Below, in pieces: positions 1 through 9,636 of a stretch of 64,000 nt of DNA (the stretch's first letter is position 1; each line of letters begins with the position of its first letter). Location of the stretch: NCBI GenBank assembly GCA_021413705.1, contig JAIOPX010000239.1:1-64000 (forward strand), read 5' to 3'. The notes beneath the pieces are model-generated. The model saw nothing but the letters and a program-made list of their open reading frames with translations. It was not told the origin of the DNA and searched no databases. Both the position numbers and the translations under genes were made by a program. The stretch comes from Planctomycetota bacterium (GTDB lineage Bacteria > Planctomycetota > Planctomycetia > Pirellulales > UBA7805).

Positions 1-319
1 CCAACATTTCATGACGTCTCCTCGCTCTCTTGAATTGAATCTCGATGGGTACTCCGCACTTCCCCTCCGCCTCAAAGGCGGAATAGTGCAGAGCAGGCTT
101 TGAAGCGCGCGGACCGCAGCGCGAAACCACTTCAACCGTTAGGACTGATCGGACCGCTCCGCACGGCAGATTCAGATTTCGCGCCACAGGCCGGACGACC
201 CGCAGTTCCGGCAAAGTTTGACAGGCTTATCGAGACGAGCCCGCAGCGCGAGAAAATGGGCCAAAAACGAGCAGATTGCTGATCTGGCATGGGCCGTGAG
301 TCGGTGCTAGCAGAAGATT

Positions 320-1468
320 CTACCCCTCGTTGCACCCTTTTTTGTCCGCTGCTTGCACAGCAGGCATCAGCAGGCCGGCATCCCAATAGGTTTTCCTTTC
401 TTCTTCGGTCGGCTCTGTAAACGGCCGGACCACACGGAAGCCCACATGCTGCGCGTCGGTGAAGTACCAGATGCTTTGCGGGAATTGCGGATCCTGCTCC
501 TTCCAATCCTCGATCGAGAAGACGCGACTGGCGCTGCGCAGCTTCTTGGCGGGATCTTTCCAGGATCCCCCGCGCACGACGCGGGAATATTCTTTTGTGG
601 GAATGGCCAGCGTCTTCGACACGGGACCAGCCCCCAGTTTGCCGTAATGATCTCCCACGTATTGATCCAAGACCCATTCCGACACATTGCCGTGCATGTC
701 GCACAGCCCCCAAGGATTGGGCTTTTTCTTGCCGATCGGCTGATATTTTTCTTCACTATTGTCGGCATACCAGCCGTATTGTCCGAGCGTGGCCGGGTCA
801 TCGCCGAAGGAGTAGGCCGACTTCGTCCCAGCGCGGCAGGCATATTCCCATTCCGCCTCCGTGGGCAAACGATAGTAGCGACCAGTCTTCTGCGTCAGCC
901 AACGGCAATAGATCCGCGCCGCAAGCTGAGTCATGCACACGGCTGGATAGCCGTGTTTACCCATGCCGAACGTCATGTCGGTGTAAGGCTTGGTCGGGCG
1001 AGAAACGGCATCGGCCGATTTTTCCGCCGCCGTGGGTGCAACTTGTTGCACCTGCCGCCGCTTGAGATCCAAGCAGAGCATGAACACTTCGTACTCATCC
1101 CAAGTCACTTCATGCTTGCCCATCCAGAATGGTGAGATCTGAACATCCACCTGCGGACCTTCATCGGCACGACGCCCTGGTTCCTCCGTTGGACTCCCCA
1201 GGCGAAAGGTTCCGCCAGGGATCGGCAGCATTTCGAACTTGGCCGTGCTGTTGGGAATCTCATCGGTATACGGCTTCATTTCTTTCGGAGTGGTAGCTTC
1301 CGCATTGGCGATTTTCAATACCTCACGTGCCGGCGGATCGGCCGCCAGCGATCGCGTGCCGCACATGGACATCGACACGGCGATCAAGCACAGGCAACAC
1401 CAACCGAACCGCGCTGTCCGACAAGTTAAAAGATGGACGCAAGGACTATTCTTAAGTAGGCTGGGCAT
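320..1468 (-). CDS. SUMF1/formylglycine-generating-enzyme-like (FGE-sulfatase domain) secreted protein
   Basis: Motifs MLPIPGGTFRLGS, FWMGKHEVTWDEYEVFM, YRLPTEAEWEYACRAGT, NPWGLCDMHGNVSEWV, VVRGGSW, HVGFRVVRP; start chosen at MPSLLKN (ATG at 1468), not the longer ORF start. Confidence 0.88.
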   Translation of the reverse strand: MPSLLKNSPCVHLLTCRTARFGWCCLCLIAVSMSMCGTRSLAADPPAREVLKIANAEATTPKEMKPYTDEIPNSTAKFEMLPIPGGTFRLGSPTEEPGRRADEGPQVDVQISPFWMGKHEVTWDEYEVFMLCLDLKRRQVQQVAPTAAEKSADAVSRPTKPYTDMTFGMGKHGYPAVCMTQLAARIYCRWLTQKTGRYYRLPTEAEWEYACRAGTKSAYSFGDDPATLGQYGWYADNSEEKYQPIGKKKPNPWGLCDMHGNVSEWVLDQYVGDHYGKLGAGPVSKTLAIPTKEYSRVVRGGSWKDPAKKLRSASRVFSIEDWKEQDPQFPQSIWYFTDAQHVGFRVVRPFTEPTEEERKTYWDAGLLMPAVQAADKKGCNEG

Positions 1469-1514
1469 AAGGGTACTCAGAGAGAATTTGAGAGAATTAA
1501 CGTCAAGGTATGTC

Positions 1515-2558
1515 ATGCTAGCCGGACTTTTGCTGTTGTGCCTGACGGTCGCGCCGCCGGATGCGTCGAACCAACATGCTAACCCGGCCAATTCTGCAGG
1601 TGGGCTTGCGCGGTATGAATACTCGCAGGTCCACATGGGAACCCGCTTTCGAGTCGTATTATATGGACCCGATCGCGTCACGGCAAACGAGGCGGCACAA
1701 GCCGCATTTGACCGCATTGCAAAGCTCGACAGCGTGCTGAGCGACTACAACCCGCAGAGTGAACTGAGCCGCCTGAGCGTCAGCAACTCGCTGGAGCGCC
1801 CCGTCAAAGTCAGCGACGAACTCTGGCCCGTTCTTCACCATGCACAGCAACTGGCCCTTCAGTCCGACGGCGCCTTCGACATCACCGCTGGCCCCCTGAC
1901 CAGCTTATGGCGCAGCTCGCGGCGTAGCGGCCATTTGCCGTCGAAGGATGAATTGCTCACCGCCCGTCAGGCCACCGGTTATTCGCACTTAAAGCTTAAC
2001 GCATGTCAGCGGACCGCACAGTTGCTGCGGCCCAATATGCGACTCGACCTAGGTGGCATTGCCAAAGGTTATGCCGCGGACGAAGGATTGCGAATACTCG
2101 CAAAACGGGGCATCGTACATGCCTTAGTGGCCGCCAGCGGCGATATCGCTGTCGGCGCACCACCGCCCGGAGAGCGTGGCTGGCGGATCGCCATCGCGCC
2201 ACTGCGCAATGAGGACGGCGCCATCCTCTCTCCTGCCCGGACGCTGGAAGTTTCGCACGCAGGCGTTTCCACATCAGGAGAAGCGGAGCAGCATGTGGAT
2301 ATTGGCGGCATTCGCTATTCGCACATCGTCGATCCGCGCACTGGCTTGGGCCTGACCACATCCAACAGCGTCACCATCGTATCCCCTCATGGCATGACGT
2401 CCGACGCACTGGCAACCGCAGTCAGCGTTCTTGGTCCGAAGAAGGGGCTCTCGCTGCTTGTGGCGACCCCTGGTGTCCAAGGGTTGATCGTTTCGGCGAA
2501 GGGGGACAAGGCTGAATCCGTGACGACGCAAGGATTCACGAAGCTGGAATCACGATAA
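1515..2558 (+). CDS. apbE: ApbE-like FAD:protein FMN transferase
   Basis: MGTRFRVVLYGP, RLDLGGIAKGYAADEGLRIL, SGDIAVGAPPPGERGWRIAI, YSHIVDPRTGLG, SDALATAVSVLGPKKGL; start at ATG 1515 with signal-like N-terminus. Confidence 0.9.
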   Translation: MLAGLLLLCLTVAPPDASNQHANPANSAGGLARYEYSQVHMGTRFRVVLYGPDRVTANEAAQAAFDRIAKLDSVLSDYNPQSELSRLSVSNSLERPVKVSDELWPVLHHAQQLALQSDGAFDITAGPLTSLWRSSRRSGHLPSKDELLTARQATGYSHLKLNACQRTAQLLRPNMRLDLGGIAKGYAADEGLRILAKRGIVHALVAASGDIAVGAPPPGERGWRIAIAPLRNEDGAILSPARTLEVSHAGVSTSGEAEQHVDIGGIRYSHIVDPRTGLGLTTSNSVTIVSPHGMTSDALATAVSVLGPKKGLSLLVATPGVQGLIVSAKGDKAESVTTQGFTKLESR

Positions 2559-2564
2559 CTCGGT

Positions 2565-4106
2565 CTAGCGCGCCGGTAGCGGAATCTGCATTGCTCGCAT
2601 CCGCCCCTGTCGTTCGACGGTCACATCCGTTAACCCAGTCATTTCTGCCGCTCGCTTGCGAAACTCTTCGCCGTCCTTAAAGCCGGCGCCGGCGATTTCC
2701 ACGATCCTATCGCCATTGCGAATACCGGCCTGATCCGCCGGGGAATCGGCCATCACATGCGCCACAATCAAAGTTCCGGGCTCGGCGTTGTCTTCCCACC
2801 ATGACACACCGACGCGCTGCGGCTTGCCGGCAAGTTCCACCTTGACCGTGGAAGGTTCTTTTTCATCCTTCCGCACAATGCTTAGCTCAATCATGCTCGG
2901 GGCAACAACGATCGCGGCCCGCAACTGTCCCCCGTTGCCGATGACCTGCTCGCCGCACTTCACAATGCGGTCTCCCGCCTTCAAGCCAGCCCGGCTCGCG
3001 GCCGAATCGGCCTGCACGTTGGATATCTCCACCCCGGTTGCCGAATCCGCGTCCGATTTCCAATCGACTCCCAACCTCCCCAGCGGCAGTGTGGGTTGCG
3101 GCGAGTTCGGCTCGTCGAACACTGCTTCGCGGCGCGAGGCCGGCCGGAAACTGGCGAGTTGCGGCGCATTGCCGAGTTGCTCGATGATGCGGAACAACAA
3201 CTGCGATATTTTGCGCACACCTGCCGAATCGATTTTCTCGGCGGTGTCGCTCGGCCGGTGATAGTCGCCATGCAAACCCGTATGAAGCATGAGAATCGGG
3301 ATGTTGCGGGCGAAGAACGTGTGGTGGTCGCTGTTCTGCTTCAACTCCCGCGTGAACTTTAGATTGAGGTCCGATTCCTGATTGCTCTCGCTCACCAGTC
3401 GGCGCAATCCAGGGCTGGTGCGTGTGCCAAATACGGTGACTGTGTTGTCGGTGAGCCGGCCAATCATGTCCAGGTTGATCATCAACTTGATGCGATCCAG
3501 TGGCACCGTCGGATGCTGCACGAAATGCTCGGAGCCGAGCAGGCCTTGCTCTTCACCGTCGAAGAAGGCGATCAGGATCGAGCGGCGCGGACGGGGTTCC
3601 AGCCGAGTGAGAGCCTCGGTCACTTCCAGCAATCCGGCCGTGCCGCTGGCATTGTCGTCGGCCCCGTGATGCACTAGACCGATGGGGCCGTAGCTGGTGC
3701 GCGAGGTGCCATACCCAACGTGATCGTAGTGGGCGCAGACCATGACCACTTCGTCCTTGAGCTTAGAATCGGAGCCCTCGATCATCGCCAGCACATTGCG
3801 AAAGCCGTTGCTCAGCGGCTGGTAGTAGCCCTCATCCTGGCCGGCCGGTTTGAGTGGATAGCGGCGAAGTTGCTCGACCAGATAAGTGCTGGCAGCCCGG
3901 CCCCCACGGCTGCCCGCATCTCGACCTTCGAAAGCGTCGCTGGCCAGGACGTCCACATGCCGCTTGACCTCTGGCGTGGTGATCGTGGCCATCGCAGCCG
4001 CAAGATTGCTCTGCTTTTCATGCTCCGCCGCTGGAAGCGCCGCAGAGCCGACCAACAGCAATCCGAGCAAATGCCCTGCACCGATTCTGGCGGGATTCAG
4101 TTTCAT
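2565..4106 (-). CDS. Secreted M28-family Zn aminopeptidase with two C-terminal PDZ domains
   Basis: VVMVCAHYDHVGYG, GADDNASGTAGLLEVTEAL, FFDGEEQGLLGSEHFV, MLHTGLHGDYHRPSDTAEKID; two PDZ-like segments (AGLKAGDRIVKCGEQ, AGIRNGDRIVEIAG). Confidence 0.9.
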   Translation of the reverse strand: MKLNPARIGAGHLLGLLLVGSAALPAAEHEKQSNLAAAMATITTPEVKRHVDVLASDAFEGRDAGSRGGRAASTYLVEQLRRYPLKPAGQDEGYYQPLSNGFRNVLAMIEGSDSKLKDEVVMVCAHYDHVGYGTSRTSYGPIGLVHHGADDNASGTAGLLEVTEALTRLEPRPRRSILIAFFDGEEQGLLGSEHFVQHPTVPLDRIKLMINLDMIGRLTDNTVTVFGTRTSPGLRRLVSESNQESDLNLKFTRELKQNSDHHTFFARNIPILMLHTGLHGDYHRPSDTAEKIDSAGVRKISQLLFRIIEQLGNAPQLASFRPASRREAVFDEPNSPQPTLPLGRLGVDWKSDADSATGVEISNVQADSAASRAGLKAGDRIVKCGEQVIGNGGQLRAAIVVAPSMIELSIVRKDEKEPSTVKVELAGKPQRVGVSWWEDNAEPGTLIVAHVMADSPADQAGIRNGDRIVEIAGAGFKDGEEFRKRAAEMTGLTDVTVERQGRMRAMQIPLPAR

Positions 4107-4336
4107 ATGGTCCCCTACTCAATCCTCACATCTGACTTCCTGAAATCGGCATTCCAAGGCTGAAAGCGACAATCGCCCTGTTCTTGCAAGAGGAAGCGTT
4201 ATGATAGTTGCAACCGGACTACGGCGTTTCGGCTCGAGAAGTTCGCCTGTTCAGGCAATAAACCGTATCCCTACGGCACTTGCCATGGGCAGCCGCCTTG
4301 CGGCCGGGGCCGAATTCCCTAAAATTCCCTCAATCA

Positions 4337-4378
4337 CAACCTGCTCGATTGCCGACAACGGCTCGGCAGGTTGTTTTT
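4337..4378 (+). terminator. Terminator-like hairpin CAACCTGC...GCAGGTTG followed by TTTTT
   Basis: 8-bp perfect inverted repeat (4337-4344 / 4366-4373), inner GCCG/CGGC, T5 at 4374-4378. Confidence 0.55.
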
Positions 4379-4465
4379 GGAGAGGTGGCTGAGTGGTCGA
4401 AAGCGCGGGTTTGCTAAATCCGTGACCGGGTAACTGGTCCGCAGGTTCGAATCCTGTCCTCTCCG
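4379..4465 (+). tRNA. tRNA-Ser(GCT)
   Basis: Acceptor GGAGAGG pairs with CCTCTCC; anticodon loop TTGCTAA gives GCT; long variable arm; T-arm GCAGG-TTCGAAT-CCTGT; discriminator G. Confidence 0.95.
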
Positions 4466-4522
4466 CTCAAACGGGAAACGCGGGTGATGTCCCAGAGATT
4501 TGTGGCTTGGCAGCAGTTTGGC

Positions 4523-5773
4523 TCAGTCCGAAGTCACTCCCAAAAGACGCAGGAGTTCTCCCGCACCGGGTTGGAGTTCAAACGAGAACTTGTTGCCCGC
4601 AACACTTAGTCGATCCCACTGCCCTGTCTTGCGGTTGAAGATTTCCACACGGGGAGCCGCACTTCCCGCAGACTTCACTTCCATGGTCACTTTTTGTGGC
4701 TGCCGGGCACTGTGGTTGGCCACGAACACAGCGTCAAAACCCGAGTCGTACTTGAAAAAACCGACCAACACTTCGCCGCCGATGACTTGTGCCCAGCATG
4801 TAGCCGGAAACGGCGTCAAGGGACGGGGCACATCCCGGGGCTTTTCCCGGTCGTCCCAGGTCCGCGTGGTGGGTGTGGAATACACCGCCTGCGGCCGGTC
4901 GATTTCGCCCAGTTCATGATACAGCTTGGCGATTTCACGATGAACGCTCAAATGGCGATGCTGCTCATCGAGCGCGCCGCTCTTGGGATCGACGGCTCCC
5001 TCCCCTTGCCAAATCATGGCCTTCATTCCGTGGGCGAGCGATGCGTTGATCTTCTGCAAGGTGCGTCGAATATCCGGTTCCGAGTCAATCGAACGGCCCA
5101 GGTTATCAACACGACTTTGGCAGAGTGCAAAACCCTCTGTCAGCGAAGTAAGGTTGTTCCCTTGGCCGTTGACGTCCGCACAGGCCAACACGCCCGCGGT
5201 CCCCTGGACGGCTTGCAAGGCGGCAAATGATTTTTCCCCAATCCAGACCGGATGTATGGGATCCCAAGTCCGCAGCAAGGCCAGACATTCGTTGACATTG
5301 TCTGCACCGCCCGGCGCGAAGCGATCCAGGCGATCATTACTCAGGCAGTAGCCCCACACCGCCTTGTCATTTTGAAGTTTCTCGCAGAGCTTTTGGAGTT
5401 TTTCCCGTTGTTCCGGTCGGCGAATGTCCATGCGTGATTCATCACCTCCCGCTAACACGTCGATCATCAGCTTGAAATTGTGCTTGCGGCAGAGTTCCAG
5501 GCGGTAATCGCGATAGGCGCAACCGATGGTGTTGTAGCCGGCCCGCTGAACATTAAGGATCAATTTCTCAAACGTGGCCGGGTCGTCCGTCAGTTGCGCT
5601 CCCCCGCCCTGGCCGAAACTAAGCGTGACCGCAAACACATCCAAAGGTTCCGGTGGCGTTAATGGAACTCCAAAGTCCTTCGGTTCCGCAGCGACTATTC
5701 GATTTCCCATCGCAAAACCAGCGATAGAAAAAAGTAAAAATAGAACCACCCCTATCGGAAGGCGAGTAGGCAT
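4523..5773 (-). CDS. Secreted TIM-barrel-like (glycoside-hydrolase-like) protein, paralogue A
   Basis: Homologous by eye to ORFs 5891 and 8305: VTLSFGQGG...DPATFEKLILNVQRAGYNTIGCAYRDYRLELCRKHNFKLMIDV; shared C-terminus YSTPTTRTWDDREKPRDVPRPLTPFPA..GGEVLVGFFKY..FDAVFVANH. Confidence 0.7.
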   Translation of the reverse strand: MPTRLPIGVVLFLLFSIAGFAMGNRIVAAEPKDFGVPLTPPEPLDVFAVTLSFGQGGGAQLTDDPATFEKLILNVQRAGYNTIGCAYRDYRLELCRKHNFKLMIDVLAGGDESRMDIRRPEQREKLQKLCEKLQNDKAVWGYCLSNDRLDRFAPGGADNVNECLALLRTWDPIHPVWIGEKSFAALQAVQGTAGVLACADVNGQGNNLTSLTEGFALCQSRVDNLGRSIDSEPDIRRTLQKINASLAHGMKAMIWQGEGAVDPKSGALDEQHRHLSVHREIAKLYHELGEIDRPQAVYSTPTTRTWDDREKPRDVPRPLTPFPATCWAQVIGGEVLVGFFKYDSGFDAVFVANHSARQPQKVTMEVKSAGSAAPRVEIFNRKTGQWDRLSVAGNKFSFELQPGAGELLRLLGVTSD

Positions 5774-5890
5774 CTTAGTCCCTGAATTGCAGTTGGAAGT
5801 TGGCGACCAGGTTGCTCCCACACGTCGCAGCTAGTTATCATACATACTACATGCCAACTCGGCTCCTCTCTACCCCACGAGACTGCAACG

Positions 5891-7327
5891 ATGCGCATCC
5901 TGCCACATATTCTCCTGTCATTCTTGGTCCTCCATCTGGGCACGGTAGCTTGCCTTGGTCAGGGAAAACCCCTCGATCCCAAGGACGCCACGCTACCGAA
6001 GCTTGAAATGCCAGATGAGTTCGCGCTCATCTTTTCCTTTGGGTACGTCACCGATTGGATGCCCAAGGATCCGGCCAAATTCGAGGCCATGCTGAAGAAC
6101 ATGAAGCGGACAGGAATCAACACGGTGCACTGCAAGTATACCGACTGGCGATTGAAGCTATGCGAGCAGTATGGCATCATGATGATGATTGACTTGGCCG
6201 TGCTTGAGCACGACCTAAAGCAAGGCAAGTGTGCGGTCGAAGAGGCCGAGGACATCAAGAATCTCGACGGCGCGGAAGAGAAGTTTGCCGCGGCGAAGGC
6301 CGACCTGGATACAGTCAATGCGAGGCTGAAAGCGATCGGTGCTGAACTCAAGCCGGCCAAGGACCAAAAAGCTCCCGATGCAGCCCGCGCGGCAGAACTG
6401 CAGAAGAAAAAAAAGGAATTGGAGGCCCAAAAGCCAGCGCTCGAAAAACGCAAGGCTGTGCTGATCGCCTCCAATGTCAAATACATTTGCGGCAAGGTAC
6501 GCGGCAGCAAGGGTGTGTGGGGATATGGCCTGTACTATGACGCGGGCACGAACGGATCCTACCTCAATCATGCCATCGAGAAACTCCGCACTTGGGATCC
6601 TACGCACGTCTCGTTTGTTGGCTCCTATCGCCACGGCGGCCTGGAAACCGTCACTCTCAATCCTGGATGCTACGGTTGGTACGATTTCCATTGGCAGCGG
6701 GGCATTTTGTGGCACTATCTTGACATGATGGTTCTGCACGACATCTGCAAGCGCCGCGGAGCCATCGCGGGCAACTATGCCCAGTATTCTGGACTCAAGC
6801 AGGATCTGTTTACGCTGAATCAGTGCATTGCGGCGGGGGGCAAGATGAGCTTATGGTTCATCGGCGGTCCCATGAGCCGCGAAACGTATGAGTGGAACGA
6901 CAATCAGGATCTGGTGCGGATCGCGGCTGAAATCCGCCCGCTCTACAAGGAGCTGATGCTCATCGGCAGCCCTTCAGCGTTTTACTCTACGCCCGTGACG
7001 AAGACCCACGACAACAAGCCGGTGCCTGCCCCGGGAGTGCCGCGCTGGTTCAAACCATTTCCAGCTGACTGCTCGGTGCAAGTTCTCGGCGGGGAGGCTA
7101 TGATCGGGCTATTCAAATACGCCGATGGGGCCGATGCGCTCTATGTCGCCAACCACAACGCCTTTGCCCCGCAAGAGATGAAGCTCAAGTTCAATCGCCC
7201 TGGCACACTGAAAGTCGCAATCTTCGACCGCAAGCAAGGCGCCTGGAAACCGCTGCAAGTCACCGATCAGACAGCAAGCTTCACCCTCGACGCCGCGGCC
7301 GGAGAACTCTTGAAAATCGAGCCCTGA
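5891..7327 (+). CDS. Secreted TIM-barrel-like (glycoside-hydrolase-like) protein, paralogue B, with predicted coiled-coil insertion
   Basis: Same family as 4523 and 8305; Lys/Glu/Ala-rich insertion KNLDGAEEKFAAAKADLDTVNARLK...KKKKELEAQKPALEKRKAV. Confidence 0.7.
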   Translation: MRILPHILLSFLVLHLGTVACLGQGKPLDPKDATLPKLEMPDEFALIFSFGYVTDWMPKDPAKFEAMLKNMKRTGINTVHCKYTDWRLKLCEQYGIMMMIDLAVLEHDLKQGKCAVEEAEDIKNLDGAEEKFAAAKADLDTVNARLKAIGAELKPAKDQKAPDAARAAELQKKKKELEAQKPALEKRKAVLIASNVKYICGKVRGSKGVWGYGLYYDAGTNGSYLNHAIEKLRTWDPTHVSFVGSYRHGGLETVTLNPGCYGWYDFHWQRGILWHYLDMMVLHDICKRRGAIAGNYAQYSGLKQDLFTLNQCIAAGGKMSLWFIGGPMSRETYEWNDNQDLVRIAAEIRPLYKELMLIGSPSAFYSTPVTKTHDNKPVPAPGVPRWFKPFPADCSVQVLGGEAMIGLFKYADGADALYVANHNAFAPQEMKLKFNRPGTLKVAIFDRKQGAWKPLQVTDQTASFTLDAAAGELLKIEP

Positions 7328-7364
7328 AGACGTTCAGTAAGGGGGCGACGGCGGGAAGTTCGAA

Positions 7365-8288
7365 CTATTGCGGAGAATAGCCTAACTGTGCCAAGGCATG
7401 GCCAATACGTTGTTCGATCTGAGGCCAAGCGGCGAGTTCGGCATCTCCTTGGGGCTGGCGACTGCGGCCGATCTTGAAGCCGCGCAGAGCAACCGCAGTG
7501 CGGATGCCATGCGGAAATTCCACCGACAGAACCGCTGCATCGAAAAACTCCAGGATCGCAACTTGCATGGCACGGGCCTGAGTTATGTCCCCTTGCTGCA
7601 CCAGGTCAAAGAGCTTGCGAAAATAGTCGGGCAGCACTCCGCTCGTGGCGTTGACCCCGCCGTCGCAACCCATGGCCAGCATCGGTACGAGTGTTGTCTC
7701 CCAACCGCTGAGGAAGGAGAACTCGGGACGCCGCGGTCGAATCTTGTCGATCATCCGCAGCATCGCCGTCAGATCGCCGGACGAGTCTTTCAGGCCGATA
7801 ACACGCTTCATGTCCGCCAGGCGACACACGGTGTCCACGTCGATCGGACTGGCGAACTGCGGGATGTTGTAGAGCAGTATGTCGATGGGCGAGTTGCGGG
7901 CGATTTCGCGATAATAGGCAAACACCGCGTCGGGGCTGGCGCGAAAATAGTACGGAGCCACGATGGCCGCGGCACGGGCTCCGTACTCCCGATACAACTC
8001 GCAAGCGGCCAACGTCTCACGCACGTTGGCCTCCGCGGCGCCGGCCAATACTAATACCCTGCCTGCGGCCTGCTGGATCACGATCTGCGCAATTCGCTGA
8101 CGTTCTTCGGACGTAAATCGCGTGAACTCGCCGGTCGAGCCATTGGGGTAAAGGCCATGCACTCCCTGACCTATGAGCCAATCGACATAACGGCGCAGCT
8201 CGTCCTCGTCGATGCGGCCTTGTTGGTCGAGCGGCACGACGTTGGGAGTGAAAATACCCTGCACAGCAGGCGCGGATCGGTGTGGCAT
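7365..8288 (-). CDS. Dihydrodipicolinate synthase / N-acetylneuraminate lyase superfamily aldolase
   Basis: GLYPNGSTGEFTRFTSEERQRI, VLAGAAEANVRETLAACELYREYGARAAAIVAPYYF, ILLYNIPQF, VIGLKDSSGDLTAML, GCDGGVNATSGVLP. Confidence 0.92.
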   Translation of the reverse strand: MPHRSAPAVQGIFTPNVVPLDQQGRIDEDELRRYVDWLIGQGVHGLYPNGSTGEFTRFTSEERQRIAQIVIQQAAGRVLVLAGAAEANVRETLAACELYREYGARAAAIVAPYYFRASPDAVFAYYREIARNSPIDILLYNIPQFASPIDVDTVCRLADMKRVIGLKDSSGDLTAMLRMIDKIRPRRPEFSFLSGWETTLVPMLAMGCDGGVNATSGVLPDYFRKLFDLVQQGDITQARAMQVAILEFFDAAVLSVEFPHGIRTAVALRGFKIGRSRQPQGDAELAAWPQIEQRIGHALAQLGYSPQ

Positions 8289-8304
8289 AAACGTAGGGTG
8301 GGTG

Positions 8305-9636
8305 TTACTTGCTTTTACGACCTGTCACCCGCACCAGATCTCCACCGGCCGTGCGCAGGTCGAATCCGTAGGCGCCGTCTTTCTTGGCCAGTTCCTTCCA
8401 TCCGCCATTCTCGCGGTCGAAAAGCTCAACCTTCGCGCCATCATCGCCTGCCACGGTGAAGGACATTTGCTGGGGGCCATAGGCGTTGTGGTTCGCAATC
8501 CACACGGCGTCCGCGCCGTCAGGATACTTGAAGAATCCAACTACAGCTTCACCGCCTCGAACCTGGAACCAGAAATCCGCCGGAAAGGCTTCCAGCCGCC
8601 AGGGAATGTCCTTGGGCTTGTCCTTGCCATCCTGCCACTTGGTGGTCTGCGTGGAATAGACCTGGTTGGGCCGGCCAATCTTGCCGATCTCGGGATAGAG
8701 CTTGTGCATCTCCTGACCGATTTTCACGTAGTGGAAAGAGCGGTCCTTGGGATTGACGTTACCCTGCTCGTCGAACGGCCCGTCGATAAACCAGAGCACC
8801 ACTTTCTGTCCGAACGCGATCGACGTGTTGACCGAGTATGAATTGCGATTGTAGTTGCTCACCAGTTGCCAACTTCCGAACACGCCATCCTGCGTCGGGA
8901 CATAATTGCGATACCAATTTAAGCCGGCAAAGTGCCACACAAAGCCCCGCTCCCAGGGATAGTCGTAGTAGGCGTGGACACCCGGCTTGGCTTTCGGCGC
9001 GTTGGCGTAGATCACCTGGTACGTTCCCATCCAGATAGGATGGGTGGGATCCCACTCTTTGAGCATTGTGATGCACTCGTCGATGTTCTTGCCATCAGTG
9101 CAACCGAACCAGGAAAGCTTTTCATTCCAGATGTTGTAGCCCCACACGGCTTTGTCGCCGCGCAGCTTTTCCATGATCGGTTTGAGATTCACGCGCTGCT
9201 CGGGACGGCGGAAGTCGGTGTTGATGTCTCCCTTCCAGGCCAGCAGGTCGAGCATCATCTTCACGTCATGTTTGCGGCACAGTTCCAGCCGCCAATCGCG
9301 GTAGGGACAGTGAATGCAGTTGAAGCCCGACTTCTTCATGTTGATCAGCAAGTTCTCAAATGCCTTCGGATCGGTCGTGAAGCGGTCCGCTTCGCCATAA
9401 GGCTTGGATAGGGTGAAGGCGTATTCGGTCGGGAGAGCCGGCTTGGTGGCCGCCGACTGCGCCGGAGTTTGGGCCTTGGGGGCGTCCTTTTTCTTGTCTT
9501 CCGCTCTCAAGTTCCCGGCGGGAATCCCCAGCAGCAGGACGAACAGGAAAACCAGCGAGAAACGTCCTATATCACGGCAATTGAGAAGAGGCATGGGGGG
9601 CTCGCTTAGGGGGGAGGGAACTGGGGCAGGAAACAA
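8305..9636 (-). CDS. Secreted TIM-barrel-like (glycoside-hydrolase-like) protein, paralogue C
   Basis: EYAFTLSKPYGE..TDPKAFENLLINMKKSGFNCIHCPYRDWRLELCRKHDVKMMLDLL; same C-terminal block as paralogues A and B; 16-nt gap to the DapA-like gene suggests an operon. Confidence 0.7.
   Translation of the reverse strand: MFPAPVPSPLSEPPMPLLNCRDIGRFSLVFLFVLLLGIPAGNLRAEDKKKDAPKAQTPAQSAATKPALPTEYAFTLSKPYGEADRFTTDPKAFENLLINMKKSGFNCIHCPYRDWRLELCRKHDVKMMLDLLAWKGDINTDFRRPEQRVNLKPIMEKLRGDKAVWGYNIWNEKLSWFGCTDGKNIDECITMLKEWDPTHPIWMGTYQVIYANAPKAKPGVHAYYDYPWERGFVWHFAGLNWYRNYVPTQDGVFGSWQLVSNYNRNSYSVNTSIAFGQKVVLWFIDGPFDEQGNVNPKDRSFHYVKIGQEMHKLYPEIGKIGRPNQVYSTQTTKWQDGKDKPKDIPWRLEAFPADFWFQVRGGEAVVGFFKYPDGADAVWIANHNAYGPQQMSFTVAGDDGAKVELFDRENGGWKELAKKDGAYGFDLRTAGGDLVRVTGRKSK

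Noticed and set aside
353-1135. 260-aa plus-strand ORF antisense to the SUMF1-like gene
   Set aside because: The minus-strand frame carries clear FGE/SUMF1 motifs; the plus frame has none.
4195-4225. CGTTATGATAGTTGCAACC (and similar CGCTTATGATAGTCAACG near 9768) as members of the promoter family
   Set aside because: They contain TATCAT on the minus strand but lack a convincing -35 at 16-18 nt; left out as too weak.
6405-6415. A-tract (AAAAAAAA) in gene 5891 as programmed frameshift site
   Set aside because: The reading frame continues intact through it with family-conserved C-terminus; no alternative-frame product supported.
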